Shown: positions 45,835 through 54,399, counted from the first letter of the stretch. The stretch is DNA of 64,000 bases from Pseudarthrobacter oxydans (GCF_030812335.1 NZ_JAUSSN010000007.1:186001-250000); one strand, 5' to 3'. Notes: a model not told the origin generated them from the sequence alone. Program-made: numbers and translations.

Positions 45835-46362
45835 GTGATCCAACCCGCAGAGTTCACCATCAGTGCATGGAGCCACCTCGTCGACCTGGTCGTGGATCCG
45901 CCTCAACCTAAAGACCCCATCGAGGCGCTCAAAGCGGCACAAAGCGGCAAGACACCGCCAACCCTCAGGGTGCCTCTGGTCTTCACCGGTATCTATGGCG
46001 GACCCATCCACCTGACGATCGAGGTCCTTGATCACGAGCCGGACACAGTCGCCCCCGGTTGGGAAGACGTTGCGGACGTCTCCCTGGTCATCCCGGAAGG
46101 CAAGGTGCACTTCAACGGGCCCACGGGTTCGGACTCCCACGAGGTCGGGTTCATGTCGGCGGCGGAGGCGGGCAGCTATCGGGCCCGGCTTCACGCTGTC
46201 GGCAGGGACTTGGACTACGACGTCGTCGTGGAAGAGTCGAAGGAAAGGCACCTGGTGCAGTTCTGGAAGGCTCCGTTTGCGAACACGATCGTACTGGCTA
46301 ATGCTTCATCGGTGTCAAAGTCTTTGCCGCGATTTGTCGCTATGTGGCAAAGCAACCTCTGA
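45835..46362 (+). CDS. possible immunity partner of the NucA/NucB protein
   Basis: 175 aa, GTG 45835, no signal peptide, acidic, beta-rich (VPLVFTGIYGGPIHLTIEVL, RLHAVGRDLDYDVVVEESKE, RHLVQFWKAPFANT). It starts 12 bp after the nuclease stop and ends before a terminator, so the two form a bicistron. Size, acidity, cytosolic location and position fit an immunity protein. No family recognised, so the role is inferred from context only. Confidence 0.5.
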   Translation: MIQPAEFTISAWSHLVDLVVDPPQPKDPIEALKAAQSGKTPPTLRVPLVFTGIYGGPIHLTIEVLDHEPDTVAPGWEDVADVSLVIPEGKVHFNGPTGSDSHEVGFMSAAEAGSYRARLHAVGRDLDYDVVVEESKERHLVQFWKAPFANTIVLANASSVSKSLPRFVAMWQSNL

Positions 46363-46386
46363 CCGGTCCAAGAACACGCAAAAGGG

Positions 46387-46415
46387 GGCCGCGTCGCACA
46401 CTGTGCGGCGCGGCC
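46387..46415 (+). terminator. terminator after the nuclease bicistron
   Basis: GGCCGCGTCGCAC (46387-46399) pairs with GTGCGGCGCGGCC (46403-46415) with one mismatch, then TTCTT. Confidence 0.8.
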
Positions 46416-46585
46416 TTCTTGTGTGACGTTCCTGAGCAGCCTGTCCTACGTCGGAGTCGTGGAGCTATTCGTCAACGAGAGCTAAGAGTTCTCAGGACCT
46501 ACACGATGGGCCCGGTCCGCTTTCGAGCAAACTGGGCCCTTCGTTCATAACGAAGGGCTCTCCTGAACCCCTGGCGGTATGCAGA

Positions 46586-47068
46586 TCAGCGGGATTTTGC
46601 GTGGTGCGTCCGCAATGCCGGTTTCGATGCCTTCAGCTGGGCCCCGGCCGCGGCGAAGAGGGCGAGCCCGGCAACGTTCAGGAAGACCCAGGAGCTCCGG
46701 GGCATCTCGACCGGCAGCAGAGGGTTCCACAGGACAGTGACGAGCGCGAAGACTGCGACCCACCCGGTCTTCTTCTGCCCGCCTGCCACGGTCCAGATGG
46801 CCACGGCGGGCCCCACCCAGCGCAGCAGCACATAAAACTCATAGGGCATCGGCAGGATGGCCATGAACATCGCAACGGCCCCGATCGAAGAGGGAATGAC
46901 AGCCGGATGGAGTGTCTCCAGAACGCGTCCTTCGAGCTGCTTCTCGCTATAGCCGGGGGCAGCCGGATGCCTGGTCCGGTCATGCCAGGACGCGCCACCA
47001 CAGTTCGCTGTCCGTTTGTGCCTTCTCTTGGTTCCCCATACCCATCCTCCACCGGGACTTTTTCGCAT
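46586..47068 (-). CDS. small multi-helix membrane protein
   Basis: Up to 160 aa. Three membrane helices: IPSSIGAVAMFMAILPMPYE, WTVAGGQKKTGWVAVFALVT and WVFLNVAGLALFAAAGAQLK. PYEFYVLLRWV and WNPLLPVEM between helices resemble the DUF6804 type. The first 45 residues are Gly/Arg-rich and probably not translated; a start near 46930 would fit better but no ATG/GTG is there. Function unknown. Confidence 0.55.
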   Translation of the reverse strand: MRKSPGGGWVWGTKRRHKRTANCGGASWHDRTRHPAAPGYSEKQLEGRVLETLHPAVIPSSIGAVAMFMAILPMPYEFYVLLRWVGPAVAIWTVAGGQKKTGWVAVFALVTVLWNPLLPVEMPRSSWVFLNVAGLALFAAAGAQLKASKPALRTHHAKSR

Positions 47069-47132
47069 TGGTGGCGCAAATGTTGATGCGTAGTCCGATC
47101 GACCTGCGCTATAGGTGTGGGAGCATGAGGCT

Positions 47133-47591
47133 ATGGGGGTCTTTGAGCGATTTCATACAGGCTATGTGGGGCAGACAGGTGTACCCGTCGGGGTCTTCGT
47201 TGCCGTTGATCATCTTCGCCGGACCGGGAGGCTCAGCGAAGAAGAGATCGTTCTCTATGCCGTCGTCGATGACTGGTTTCAGGAGAACCTTCCGAATCCT
47301 TCGTTTTACGATGACGGGAACTCTATAGGTGCCGTCACCTGGTTCCGGCATGCCAGTGAAGGTATGACCGATCGCTTACGACCGCTCCTGTCGATTCTCG
47401 ATTCGAAGGGCGTGGCTTGGGAACGGTCCGTTTCGGACGATCCCGGAAGAATTGTTTATGAAGATCATTGGCAGGTCGGTGTCATTCCGTCGTCAAGACT
47501 TGGCATGACACCTTTGCCGTACCCAGGCAAATTAGGGCCGAACGACTGGTTCAAGGTGCGGAAAGATATTCTTTCCATCCACCGGCCGTAA
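47133..47591 (+). CDS. hypothetical protein, paralogue of the 55798 gene
   Basis: 152 aa from ATG 47133 (MGVFERFHTGYVGQ). It shares a layout with the product of 55798-56178: a PVGVF helix, LRRTGRLSEEEIVLYAVVDD, WFR/WFK helix, and VSDDPGRIVYEDHWQVGVIP at the end (SNDPGKVLYEDDVQIVVAPH in the other). The shared DPG-(K/R)-V-YED-Q core suggests one small family present twice in the accessory part. Soluble; function unknown. Confidence 0.65.
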   Translation: MGVFERFHTGYVGQTGVPVGVFVAVDHLRRTGRLSEEEIVLYAVVDDWFQENLPNPSFYDDGNSIGAVTWFRHASEGMTDRLRPLLSILDSKGVAWERSVSDDPGRIVYEDHWQVGVIPSSRLGMTPLPYPGKLGPNDWFKVRKDILSIHRP

Positions 47592-47689
47592 GTCCCGGAA
47601 CCAACGAGCACAGCGAGCAATCACGCCGAGCGATCCACCATTGGGACTCAGGGATTCCCATCTTCGATTAGCAGTGAAGGATGGTGAGC

Positions 47690-48142
47690 ATGACACATGA
47701 CCCGTGGGAATGCACTGAACTGTCGGAAGCTCCTAAGAACTGGATACGTGCCACCGAGAACGGTTGGGGCGCCCTGGTCCTCTGGGCTGCCGGTCCTGCC
47801 AACTTTGCGAGAGTACGTTCAGCAGCGCGCGACCGTTTCGGTTCGATGGTCCGTCGATTACCAGAGGGAGGAGAACAAGGACAGCCATTCCTGCTGACCG
47901 AAGCTGACCTTTCATCCATCGACGACGCCATAGATGTCTACCTGGCCGCGGCGGACATCCCACCAAGGCCCCGGGGATTCGATTGGTATATCCGTCGCCC
48001 AATCAATTACGACCTGAACGACGAGACGTTCTGGGGTGTCGTATGGGCGGCCACGACCGAAAGACTCCCCCACGACGGACTGCGTCCGGCGACGATGGTG
48101 GATCCCGCGAAAGAGGCCATGGCTAGCTTTTACCGCGATTGA
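47690..48142 (+). CDS. hypothetical protein
   Basis: 150 aa from ATG 47690 (MTHDPWECTELSEAP) with GAAGG 9 bp upstream. Helical, Trp-rich (KNWIRATENGWGALVLWAAG, WYIRRP, FWGVVWAATTERLP). No signal or known motif. Confidence 0.55.
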   Translation: MTHDPWECTELSEAPKNWIRATENGWGALVLWAAGPANFARVRSAARDRFGSMVRRLPEGGEQGQPFLLTEADLSSIDDAIDVYLAAADIPPRPRGFDWYIRRPINYDLNDETFWGVVWAATTERLPHDGLRPATMVDPAKEAMASFYRD

Positions 48143-48172
48143 GCGAGTCGCAGCCATCCCGTTCGAGAAATT

Positions 48173-48202
48173 CGTCCCGCTTAGGGTTCCGCAACTGGGA
48201 CG
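48173..48202. repeat. res-like palindrome, 30 bp
   Basis: Left half CGTCCCGCTTAGG and right half (complement) CGTCCCAGTTGCGG, with 2 bp more than the standard spacing. It fills the short gap between two convergent genes (30 bp after the 48142 stop, 16 bp after the 48219 stop). Confidence 0.45.
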
Positions 48203-48218
48203 CAGTCTGGCCGGAACG

Positions 48219-48710
48219 TCAACTGGTAACGAACGAAAGCGAATCCTTGCCGTTCGTCCAGGTCAAGGTGTTGTTGCTGTAGCCCAGTTCCACGCTCCCC
48301 TCGAGGAACTTAAGGACCCAACCCTGTCTCTCCCCAAGGTTCTCTATGCAGCCTGAGGCGCCAAGCGCCCTCTGCCCCGTAATTCGCATGATCTTGTCAT
48401 TGATCGTCACAACGGCATCAAGGGGACCGCAGGGCATCACAACCGTGAGGTAGGTATCCGAACCGCGTTTTGAAAGTTGTGCCGTTACCTCCCCTGCGGT
48501 TACCCAGGAGATTGGTGTGCCGTCATCGGAGCCGGCCGTGCTGGTGTATTTCTCGCAAGGGGCCCCAGCTACGAATTGGGCGCATTCACTCGATGGCGTC
48601 GGTGATGTCTGGCTTGGGTTCGGTGCCCCCGTGCTGGAACCGCACGAGGCAACCGTCATCCCCGTGAACACAACAGCAGTGAGGCAAGCAAAGACTTTAA
48701 GATTCTTCAT
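48219..48710 (-). CDS. lipoprotein of unknown function
   Basis: 163 aa from ATG 48710 with GGGGGG site. Lipoprotein signal MKNLKVFACLTAVVFTGMTV with lipobox ASC (Cys near 24). Ser/Thr/Pro linker, then a beta-rich domain (VTAQLSKRGSDTYLTVVMPC, VVTINDKIMRITGQ, GSVELGYSNNTLTW). Anchored outside the membrane. Family unknown. Confidence 0.65.
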   Translation of the reverse strand: MKNLKVFACLTAVVFTGMTVASCGSSTGAPNPSQTSPTPSSECAQFVAGAPCEKYTSTAGSDDGTPISWVTAGEVTAQLSKRGSDTYLTVVMPCGPLDAVVTINDKIMRITGQRALGASGCIENLGERQGWVLKFLEGSVELGYSNNTLTWTNGKDSLSFVTS

Positions 48711-48845
48711 AGCCCCCCGCCTCGGCCGAGATTTCTCGAAGCGTATACCGCCACAAGCGTTTTTGTCAGGAGAAGGACAACAAACCAACATCAGTGGGTC
48801 ATCATGCGTCGTTACCGGCAGATCGGGCCACCAGCACTCAATCGG

Positions 48846-48873
48846 TGTCCGTCCAAGGATCCCTAAATGGCTC
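48846..48873. repeat. 28-bp res-like palindrome
   Basis: Left half TGTCCGTCCAAGG, centre AT, right half (complement) GAGCCATTTAGGG. It separates two lipoprotein genes, 55 bp after the stop of the one at 48929. Confidence 0.65.
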
Positions 48874-48928
48874 CAGCCGCGGCGGCGGGGTAGCCCTATC
48901 CTGGTGGGTTCCAATCAGGCCCTGCCTC

Positions 48929-49462
48929 CTACTCGGTGTTTCCCACAATTCGGCGTCCGCCTACGGGGTCGTTGAGCTGAACGTGACCGACGAGGGTCAC
49001 TTTCTGCGCGGTGCATGGAATATAGGACGATGCCGAAGACGGCGGGCCGGTGACGGCGATGATGATCTCCGTCGGCGTTTCCTGGAGGTGCACGACAGAG
49101 GGCACTGCACAGCTAACCTGCCCTGCTGACAGGTAGATGCGGTCTTTCTCGTTGTCGACTCTCACCAGAGTCCATGGAACTGTCTCACCCGTAGCCGGTG
49201 AGCTGTCTGTTGGGAGCCGGTTCGCAAGTGGAGTAATGACATGGACGGACGGGCTTGCCTTAGCCGGTGGAGTAATGGCATGGATGGACGGGCTTGTCTT
49301 AGCCGGAGGAGTAACCGATGCTGGTTGGCTTCCTCCTGGTTGGGGCCCTCCTGCGCTGCATGAAATGAGGCCCAAAAGGGCCACCACGGCAACAAGCGTC
49401 GGGGCGGCCCTTCGCGTAATGGTGGGCTTCGGGCGGGGTTGTATCACTACAGTCCCACTCAT
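48929..49462 (-). CDS. lipoprotein with Pro-rich repeats
   Basis: 177 aa from ATG 49462 (MSGTVVIQPRPKPTITRRAA). Lipobox LLGLISC, then a linker of 13-residue repeats (ITPPAKxSPSxHx, two full copies plus a partial). The C-terminal domain is beta-rich with two cysteines (QVSCAVPSVVHLQ, SYIPCTAQKVTLV). It resembles in plan the neighbouring lipoprotein. Function unknown. Confidence 0.6.
   Translation of the reverse strand: MSGTVVIQPRPKPTITRRAAPTLVAVVALLGLISCSAGGPQPGGSQPASVTPPAKTSPSIHAITPPAKASPSVHVITPLANRLPTDSSPATGETVPWTLVRVDNEKDRIYLSAGQVSCAVPSVVHLQETPTEIIIAVTGPPSSASSYIPCTAQKVTLVGHVQLNDPVGGRRIVGNTE
49228..49305. repeat. in-frame 39-bp tandem repeat
   Basis: Units 49228-49266 and 49267-49305 (GTGGAGTAATG start) differ at a few positions; a partial third follows. 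They encode the TPPAK-SPS linker of the lipoprotein, so copy number could vary by slippage. Confidence 0.8.
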
Positions 49463-49475
49463 GTTCTTCAGTGAC

Positions 49476-50105
49476 TCATTTGTTGAGTTCCCGAACCAGG
49501 AAGTTCGGGGCCTGCTGCGTCCAGCCAGGTTCATCTTTAACGGACTCGAGGTTCTTTTTTACGGCTGCGGGGACCATCAGCCACCAGGATTCATTCCCGT
49601 CTGCTGTTACCGTCTTCATCCCGAAGCCTTCGAAGTTTTTCAGCCACACGCACCCTGCACCGTCGCTGGTCCCCGTTTTGGTATCTACCGCGATGTCGCA
49701 GATGTAGTCGTTGCCGGCGGGGGCGGCGTAGATCGTCCGCGTTGCAGTGTGTCCGACCAGCCGTGTCTTCGTGGGGTCGATGTCCCGCCGGGACACAGGA
49801 TCCACCATCATGTAGCTGAAGAGTTCCGGGTTCACGGTGGCTGGGATTTTGTCCGTTTCCTTTTGAGGCTCGGACAGGCTGGGGATGATTCGTGACGCGT
49901 CTAGGAACCTGTCCGGGGGTACCGGTGCGGAGGCGGTGATCAGGACCGTGGTGCCGGCCAGAAGGCCCGCACCTGCCAGAGCGCCGGCGCTGATCCACAG
50001 CCGGGTGCGACCCCTGGTCCGTGAGGGTGCGGGTTTCTGGGCGCGTGAGACCAGTTCCGCCCGCAGGGCTTTGCTGAAAGTATCGTCGGGGTGCAACTGA
50101 TTCAT
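49476..50105 (-). CDS. membrane partner of the second ECF sigma factor, possible anti-sigma
   Basis: 209 aa. N-terminus MNQLHPDDTFSKALRAELVS, then a basic stretch, one membrane helix (LWISAGALAGAGLLAGTTVL) and an outer domain with two cysteines (YICDIAVDTK, AGCVWLKNFEG). It matches the partner at 37162 in the inner segment only. Its start overlaps the sigma stop by 4 bp (ATGA). Confidence 0.65.
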   Translation of the reverse strand: MNQLHPDDTFSKALRAELVSRAQKPAPSRTRGRTRLWISAGALAGAGLLAGTTVLITASAPVPPDRFLDASRIIPSLSEPQKETDKIPATVNPELFSYMMVDPVSRRDIDPTKTRLVGHTATRTIYAAPAGNDYICDIAVDTKTGTSDGAGCVWLKNFEGFGMKTVTADGNESWWLMVPAAVKKNLESVKDEPGWTQQAPNFLVRELNK

Positions 50106-50686
50106 GACCTGTCTCCTTCTAGAGCCGGGGTGGGCCGCAGCTCCCCGATGATTGCCGTTTTCATGCGTTGACGCGCCCTGTGCATGCGGGACTTGGCCGC
50201 CGCCGGTGTCAGGTTTAGGACGGCAGCAGCTGCTGCGATGGTGTATTCCTCGAACACGACAAGGCTTACGAGTTGCAGGTCCACGGCGTTGAGGGTTCCC
50301 AGGGCCCGGGCCGCGTCCCCATCTATCTGGCCGTCCAAGTGCTGATTCGATGCGGGATCGGAAACGGCTTCATCCCGGGGGAGAGAGTTGAGGAGTCTGC
50401 GGTGGCGGAACGCCGTCCGTCCGCTGTTGCGTGCCACGTTTGTGGTGGTGACGAGCAACCACGGAAGCACAGAGCCCTCGACGAGCCGCACCCTGCTCCG
50501 GCGCCTCCATAATTCGAGGAACGACGTTGCCATGATGTCGTCGGCATCATGGCGGTTCCCGGACAGCCGGTAGGCGTGGCGGAAAACTCTGTCGCGGTGC
50601 CGGTCAAACAACACTCCGAAGGCGTCGCCCTCACCGTTGAGGCTGCGCGTCCATAGCCCGTCGTCATCGGATTCAATGTTCCCCAT
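50102..50686 (-). CDS. ECF-type RNA polymerase sigma factor (copy 2)
   Basis: 194 aa. Region 2 LFDRHRDRVFRHAYRLSGNR and HDADDIMATSFLELWRRR; region 4 LVVFEEYTIAAAAAVLNLTP with AAAKSRMHRARQRMK. It is closely related to the copy at 36545 but lies on the opposite strand 13 kb away. ATG 50686 (MGNIESDDD) chosen by alignment with copy 1. Confidence 0.9.
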   Translation of the reverse strand: MGNIESDDDGLWTRSLNGEGDAFGVLFDRHRDRVFRHAYRLSGNRHDADDIMATSFLELWRRRSRVRLVEGSVLPWLLVTTTNVARNSGRTAFRHRRLLNSLPRDEAVSDPASNQHLDGQIDGDAARALGTLNAVDLQLVSLVVFEEYTIAAAAAVLNLTPAAAKSRMHRARQRMKTAIIGELRPTPALEGDRS

Positions 50687-50723
50687 GCCCTGTATTGTCC
50701 GGGAGCATCCAAAAGGTTTCACT
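50686..50723 (-). promoter_or_regulatory. probable autoregulated ECF promoter, copy 2
   Basis: On the minus strand GAAACCTTTT is followed by CCCGGACAATACAG and GGCATG, matching the motif at 36511-36545 in sequence, with spacing and distance to ATG within a base or so. Confidence 0.6.
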
Positions 50724-50868
50724 TTGTCGGAGATATTTTGAAAAGAAGCCCTGAGCCGACCCGACGAGGGGTCCGCCAACGAAACCGTGGGAAGGCAATG
50801 CAGTGATTGGTTCCGCTGATTCAGTCGGGGACGGCGACCTCGGCAGCTTCATCGAGCAGAATCACTCA

Positions 50869-50896
50869 TTCCCGTTGAAGGATCCCTCTACGGGAC
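50869..50896. repeat. 28-bp res-like palindrome
   Basis: Left half TTCCCGTTGAAGG, centre AT, right half (complement) GTCCCGTAGAGGG. It lies in the 567-bp gap 50687-51253, in which I find no supported gene (a minus-strand open stretch containing MPLEFMDMLAKPTLGFSQAL may be a remnant). Confidence 0.75.
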
Positions 50897-51253
50897 TCTA
50901 TCGATACCACTCGGCGATTCAGGACTGACTCCGGATTCGCATTTGAGAGTAGTGCCTGGCTGAAACCAAGAGTGGGCTTCGCCAGCATGTCCATGAACTC
51001 TAGTGGCATGTGTTTCCGCCATTTCCTGTTTCCGACGATCGTGGCTCGGACTGACTTCTTTCGGCGGGGTGAAGCGTGCCATATATACATAGCTGGCGAC
51101 CCCTCCTACCTCTGCACACCGTTGCCTGCGACCGAACTGCCCATCCGAAGTTGGTGAAAGGGTGGCGTGGACCCGCGGATAGCTGTGGCTACGGTTTACT
51201 GTCCGGGTTTTCCACATCAGCTTGGGACAACCGGTTAAGCCCGCTCGGCCAGA

Positions 51254-52507
51254 TCACTTGCTTTGGCCTGCATCGGCGTGCCCGCTCCAGATACCTGCGC
51301 TGTGGTGATCCGCGGGGTGTTCCTCTGACCCGCTGGCGCGGTCGCGAAGGGACGCCATTCGCCGGCGCTGCGTGGCCACGATGAGCAGGGCGATGACGAG
51401 AGCTGCCGCTCCGGCCGTTCCAGCGATTCCGGCCGGGGAGCTCCACGGGGTTGTCGCCGCGTCGCCCGGTCGGTTCGGGTCGGATACCGGTGCTGAGGCT
51501 GGGGCTAGGGCGGGGGCCGAAGTCGCAACTGCAGCGGCAGTGGCGTAGCGGGCCACGGAACCGTTTCCCAAGCCGCTGCCCGGGGTCGTGACGATGATGG
51601 TCCCGTCCGGAGCTACCGCGAGGTGACCGGGGTTGCTCCCCGTCGGGATGGAGGGGCCGGTCGCTGTGGCCCCGGGCGGTATTACGGACAGGGCGGGACG
51701 TAGGGCGCTGGCGACGTAGAGGGTCCCGTCCGGCCCGACGGCGGCCTCCGTGGGTCCGCCCGGGACATAGATGCGGTAGGCCACGGTGTCGGCGCCTGGT
51801 TTGATGACGGCGACGTGATTGGAACTGATGTTGGTGACATAAATCGTCCCGTCCGGGCCGGCGGCGATCCCGTGGGGGTTCTCTGTCCTCCCGGGCGTGG
51901 AGCTGACCTGGATGGTCCGCGAGACGGTATTCGCCCCGGCCGGGATCACCGAGACCGTCCCGCCGTACTGGTTCGTCACGAACGCGGTGCCGTCCTTCGT
52001 GACCGCCACTTCCACCGGGCCGGCCCCGACCGTGACAATGCGGTCCACCGCCGATCCATTGGGTGCGATGACCGACACAGTGCCCTCGGCAGGGTTCGGA
52101 ACGAAGACCGTCCCGTCGGGTCCGGCGGCAATCAGATGGTTCCCATCCGACACCGGAATGCTCCATACGACACCCGCCGCGCCGGCCGGGATGACACCCA
52201 CCACTGCCTCACCCAAGGCACTGTCCTGCTGTGCCACGTACAACGTGCCGTCCGGGGCCAACGCGATCCCGGAGACATTGATACCCGTACTGAGCGTGCG
52301 CGAAGGCCGGGACGCTCCCGGCGGTATCACCCGAATCCCGCCGGTGCCGTAGTCGCCCACGTACGCCGTGCCGTCACTGCCAACCACTACCCCGAGGGGT
52401 GTCCCGCCGACGTCGAGAATCTCGGCAGGAGCCCCCACGGCCGGTGCCGCCCCCAGGACAAGGATCGCCGTCACCGCTGCGGCAGTCCTCAGACTTTGAT
52501 GCTTCAC
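51254..52507 (-). CDS. secreted beta-propeller protein with C-terminal anchor
   Basis: 417 aa. Signal peptide about 1-25 (TAILVLGAAPAVGA). Residues 30-325 are seven or so repeats of the YVTN/NHL/Vgb type, each around APDGTLYVA or VGSDGTAYVG with VIPPGA blades. A C-terminal membrane helix (GTAGAAALVIALLIVATQRR) and basic tail anchor it. Such propellers bind ligands or act as lactonases; no catalytic residues can be assigned. It stands alone between two res-like palindromes. Confidence 0.8.
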   Translation of the reverse strand: MKHQSLRTAAAVTAILVLGAAPAVGAPAEILDVGGTPLGVVVGSDGTAYVGDYGTGGIRVIPPGASRPSRTLSTGINVSGIALAPDGTLYVAQQDSALGEAVVGVIPAGAAGVVWSIPVSDGNHLIAAGPDGTVFVPNPAEGTVSVIAPNGSAVDRIVTVGAGPVEVAVTKDGTAFVTNQYGGTVSVIPAGANTVSRTIQVSSTPGRTENPHGIAAGPDGTIYVTNISSNHVAVIKPGADTVAYRIYVPGGPTEAAVGPDGTLYVASALRPALSVIPPGATATGPSIPTGSNPGHLAVAPDGTIIVTTPGSGLGNGSVARYATAAAVATSAPALAPASAPVSDPNRPGDAATTPWSSPAGIAGTAGAAALVIALLIVATQRRRMASLRDRASGSEEHPADHHSAGIWSGHADAGQSK

Positions 52508-52636
52508 GCTTTTCTACCCCCAATAGACGTGGCACCACACAGCGCCACAATGTCATTGCATGGAGCTTAGTCCAGCCACTGGCGACTTTCGGCCCTACGG
52601 AATCCAGACAGCATGTCCGTCGGTGTGCGGAAACAG

Positions 52637-52664
52637 CGCCCGCTCAGGGATCCTTCACCGGGCG
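52637..52664. repeat. 28-bp res-like palindrome
   Basis: Left half CGCCCGCTCAGGG, centre AT, right half (complement) CGCCCGGTGAAGG. The most symmetrical copy. It lies 39 bp after the stop of the NUDIX gene. Confidence 0.8.
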
Positions 52665-52703
52665 GGGTCTGAACGCGACCCGTTCCTACATGTGGCAGCG
52701 GGA

Positions 52704-53171
52704 TCACTCGGAGTTTCGCGCGGGAAATCCGAAGGAGATGATCCCTGGCATTCCTGACCTAAGTGACTCAAATACGTGGAGTTCATGTGGAACCACTGGT
52801 GTCGGCAGGTCATCGAGGTGGAACCATCTGAGATCGGAAGCCTTGTCTGGCTCCATAAGGTGTGGCTCGGACGGCCAGGCTGTGCACTGGTAAAAGAAGT
52901 CCACTCTCCCCGTATGCGTTTCGTCCTGCTTCCGGTGCATGACGACCAATGGCAAGAGCTCACTCGCCTTGATTGCGACGCCAAGCTCTTCTTGGACTTC
53001 ACGGGAGGCTGCCTCATGAGCAGACTCATGGGCTTCAACGTGTCCGGCGGCCGCTGTGGCCCAAAACCCATCAAGGTATCCAGTTCCCTGACGCAGCTGC
53101 AGAAGTACAAAGTCGTGGCGCCTGAAGATGACATAACTGACTGGCGTTAGCTGGTGTCGGCAATCGTTCAC
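52704..53171 (-). CDS. NUDIX hydrolase (copy 2)
   Basis: 155 aa. NUDIX box GHVEAHESAHEAASREVQEE followed by LGV. FVLLQLRQGTGYLDGFWATA is typical of the MutT-like branch. GTG start 53171 overlaps the stop of the upstream kinase (GTGA), so the two are coupled. Substrate unknown. Confidence 0.85.
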   Translation of the reverse strand: MNDCRHQLTPVSYVIFRRHDFVLLQLRQGTGYLDGFWATAAAGHVEAHESAHEAASREVQEELGVAIKASELLPLVVMHRKQDETHTGRVDFFYQCTAWPSEPHLMEPDKASDLRWFHLDDLPTPVVPHELHVFESLRSGMPGIISFGFPARNSE

Positions 53172-53635
53172 CGGGCATCAGACGCGATCGGCCGACCGAT
53201 GACGAGACGTTCAACCTCATCCGCAAGTTTTGCGACCGGTCGACGCCCATCGAGTTCGAGCGTTGCGCCGTTTCGGAGCAGTGGTTCGACTTCGAGAACA
53301 TGCTGGCGGATCGCGGACTGGTCATCCTCTGACCTGCCATATGGATTGTTCGTACGAGCCGAGACCCGATCAATCAGGACTTCCACCGGTGCGCTCAAGA
53401 GAATAACAGCAGCGAAACGGTCGTAGAAATGTCTTTGATTCTCTACGGTTCCCGAGACAACCAGCGACGAATCGGACGCGAGAAGTGCCGACATGCGTGG
53501 CTCATCCCAAGTGTCGTCCGGGAGCACCCAGCCGTCGTAGTCGGTGTCGATAGTTCGGTGGCCTCGCCGGGACAACTCTTGCAGCACGGTCGTTTTTCCT
53601 GCCCCTGACATGCCGGTGATTAGAACTCGAGCCAT
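53168..53635 (-). CDS. P-loop kinase-like protein (AAA_18/shikimate-kinase-like)
   Basis: 155 aa from ATG 53635. Walker A LITGMSGAGKTTVLQELSRR at the N-terminus, DTDYDGWVLP and RVSARTNNPYGRSEDD as lid. It probably phosphorylates a small molecule; no specificity motif seen. The longer reading to 53743 covers a res-like palindrome and is unlikely to be translated. Coupled to the NUDIX gene. Confidence 0.75.
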   Translation of the reverse strand: MARVLITGMSGAGKTTVLQELSRRGHRTIDTDYDGWVLPDDTWDEPRMSALLASDSSLVVSGTVENQRHFYDRFAAVILLSAPVEVLIDRVSARTNNPYGRSEDDQSAIRQHVLEVEPLLRNGATLELDGRRPVAKLADEVERLVIGRPIASDAR

Positions 53636-53721
53636 GGCAGCCAGCCTATTCGGTTCGTAGCAGGTGTGACTGTATAACCCCGATTGGCGGTTAAGTCGCA
53701 GCCTGAAATGGCGGTTTTGTC

Positions 53722-53749
53722 GTTCCGTTCGAGGAACTCTCACCGGACA
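53722..53749. repeat. 28-bp res-like palindrome overlapping a stop codon
   Basis: Left half GTTCCGTTCGAGG, centre AA, right half (complement) TGTCCGGTGAGAG. The right half includes the stop codon of the gene at 53740, so the site forms the 3' end of that gene. Confidence 0.7.
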
Positions 53750-54399
53750 GTTGAAACCATGTCGGGACGGATGACTTTCGGTTTGGTGAAATCCGAGTTA
53801 TCCACGACGAACGTGGCGCGTTCCCAGGGTCGTGCAGCGTCGAAGTAGAGGCGCTGTCCGCCGACGTACCGGCGCATCGTTGGGTGCTCCGGGTTGGGGT
53901 TGCTCCCGTTTCGATCTGCCATTCGTGCCGCGGTTTCGGTGAATGGAACGTCCAGGAATATCGAAGCATCCCAGTAGGGGGCGAGTTCATCGCGGTGCAG
54001 GAATAAACCTTCGACTACGACCAGTGCATCTGATGGGGCGTGAACGACTTCCACTTGTGCCATTCGGTCGGTCACTGGGTCATAGGAAACCGGCGAGTAC
54101 CAGCCGTCCCCCTTTGGGCCGAGTGGCGCGAGCAGCTGCTGCTGCAGGGCCTTGTAGTTGTAGGTATCCTCCCAGAACCCTTCGGGTGAAGCACGCCCCT
54201 TGGCATGCCTGACAGGCGAGGGGTTCAGAAAGTCGTCGGCGTGGATGACGATCACGGGTCGATTCTGGATCTCGGATGCCAGCCTTGCGGCGAAGGATGT
54301 CTTGCCACTGCCATCCACGCCGTCGATTGCCACGAACCGGGGCCCGGAACCGACGGCGTTGAGAATGTCGGTTGCCAGTGATCGCATGAACTTCTTCAT
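53740..54399 (-). CDS. uridine-kinase-like P-loop protein
   Basis: 219 aa from ATG 54399 (MKKFMRSLATDILNAV). Walker A AIDGVDGSGKTSFAARLA, then VIHADDFLNPSPVRHAKGRA, EGFWEDTYNY, VVVEGLFLHRDEL and ADRNGSNPNPEHPTMRRYVG. The plan is that of the uridine kinase/phosphoribulokinase group. Substrate uncertain. Its stop lies inside a res-like palindrome. Confidence 0.8.
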   Translation of the reverse strand: MKKFMRSLATDILNAVGSGPRFVAIDGVDGSGKTSFAARLASEIQNRPVIVIHADDFLNPSPVRHAKGRASPEGFWEDTYNYKALQQQLLAPLGPKGDGWYSPVSYDPVTDRMAQVEVVHAPSDALVVVEGLFLHRDELAPYWDASIFLDVPFTETAARMADRNGSNPNPEHPTMRRYVGGQRLYFDAARPWERATFVVDNSDFTKPKVIRPDMVSTVR

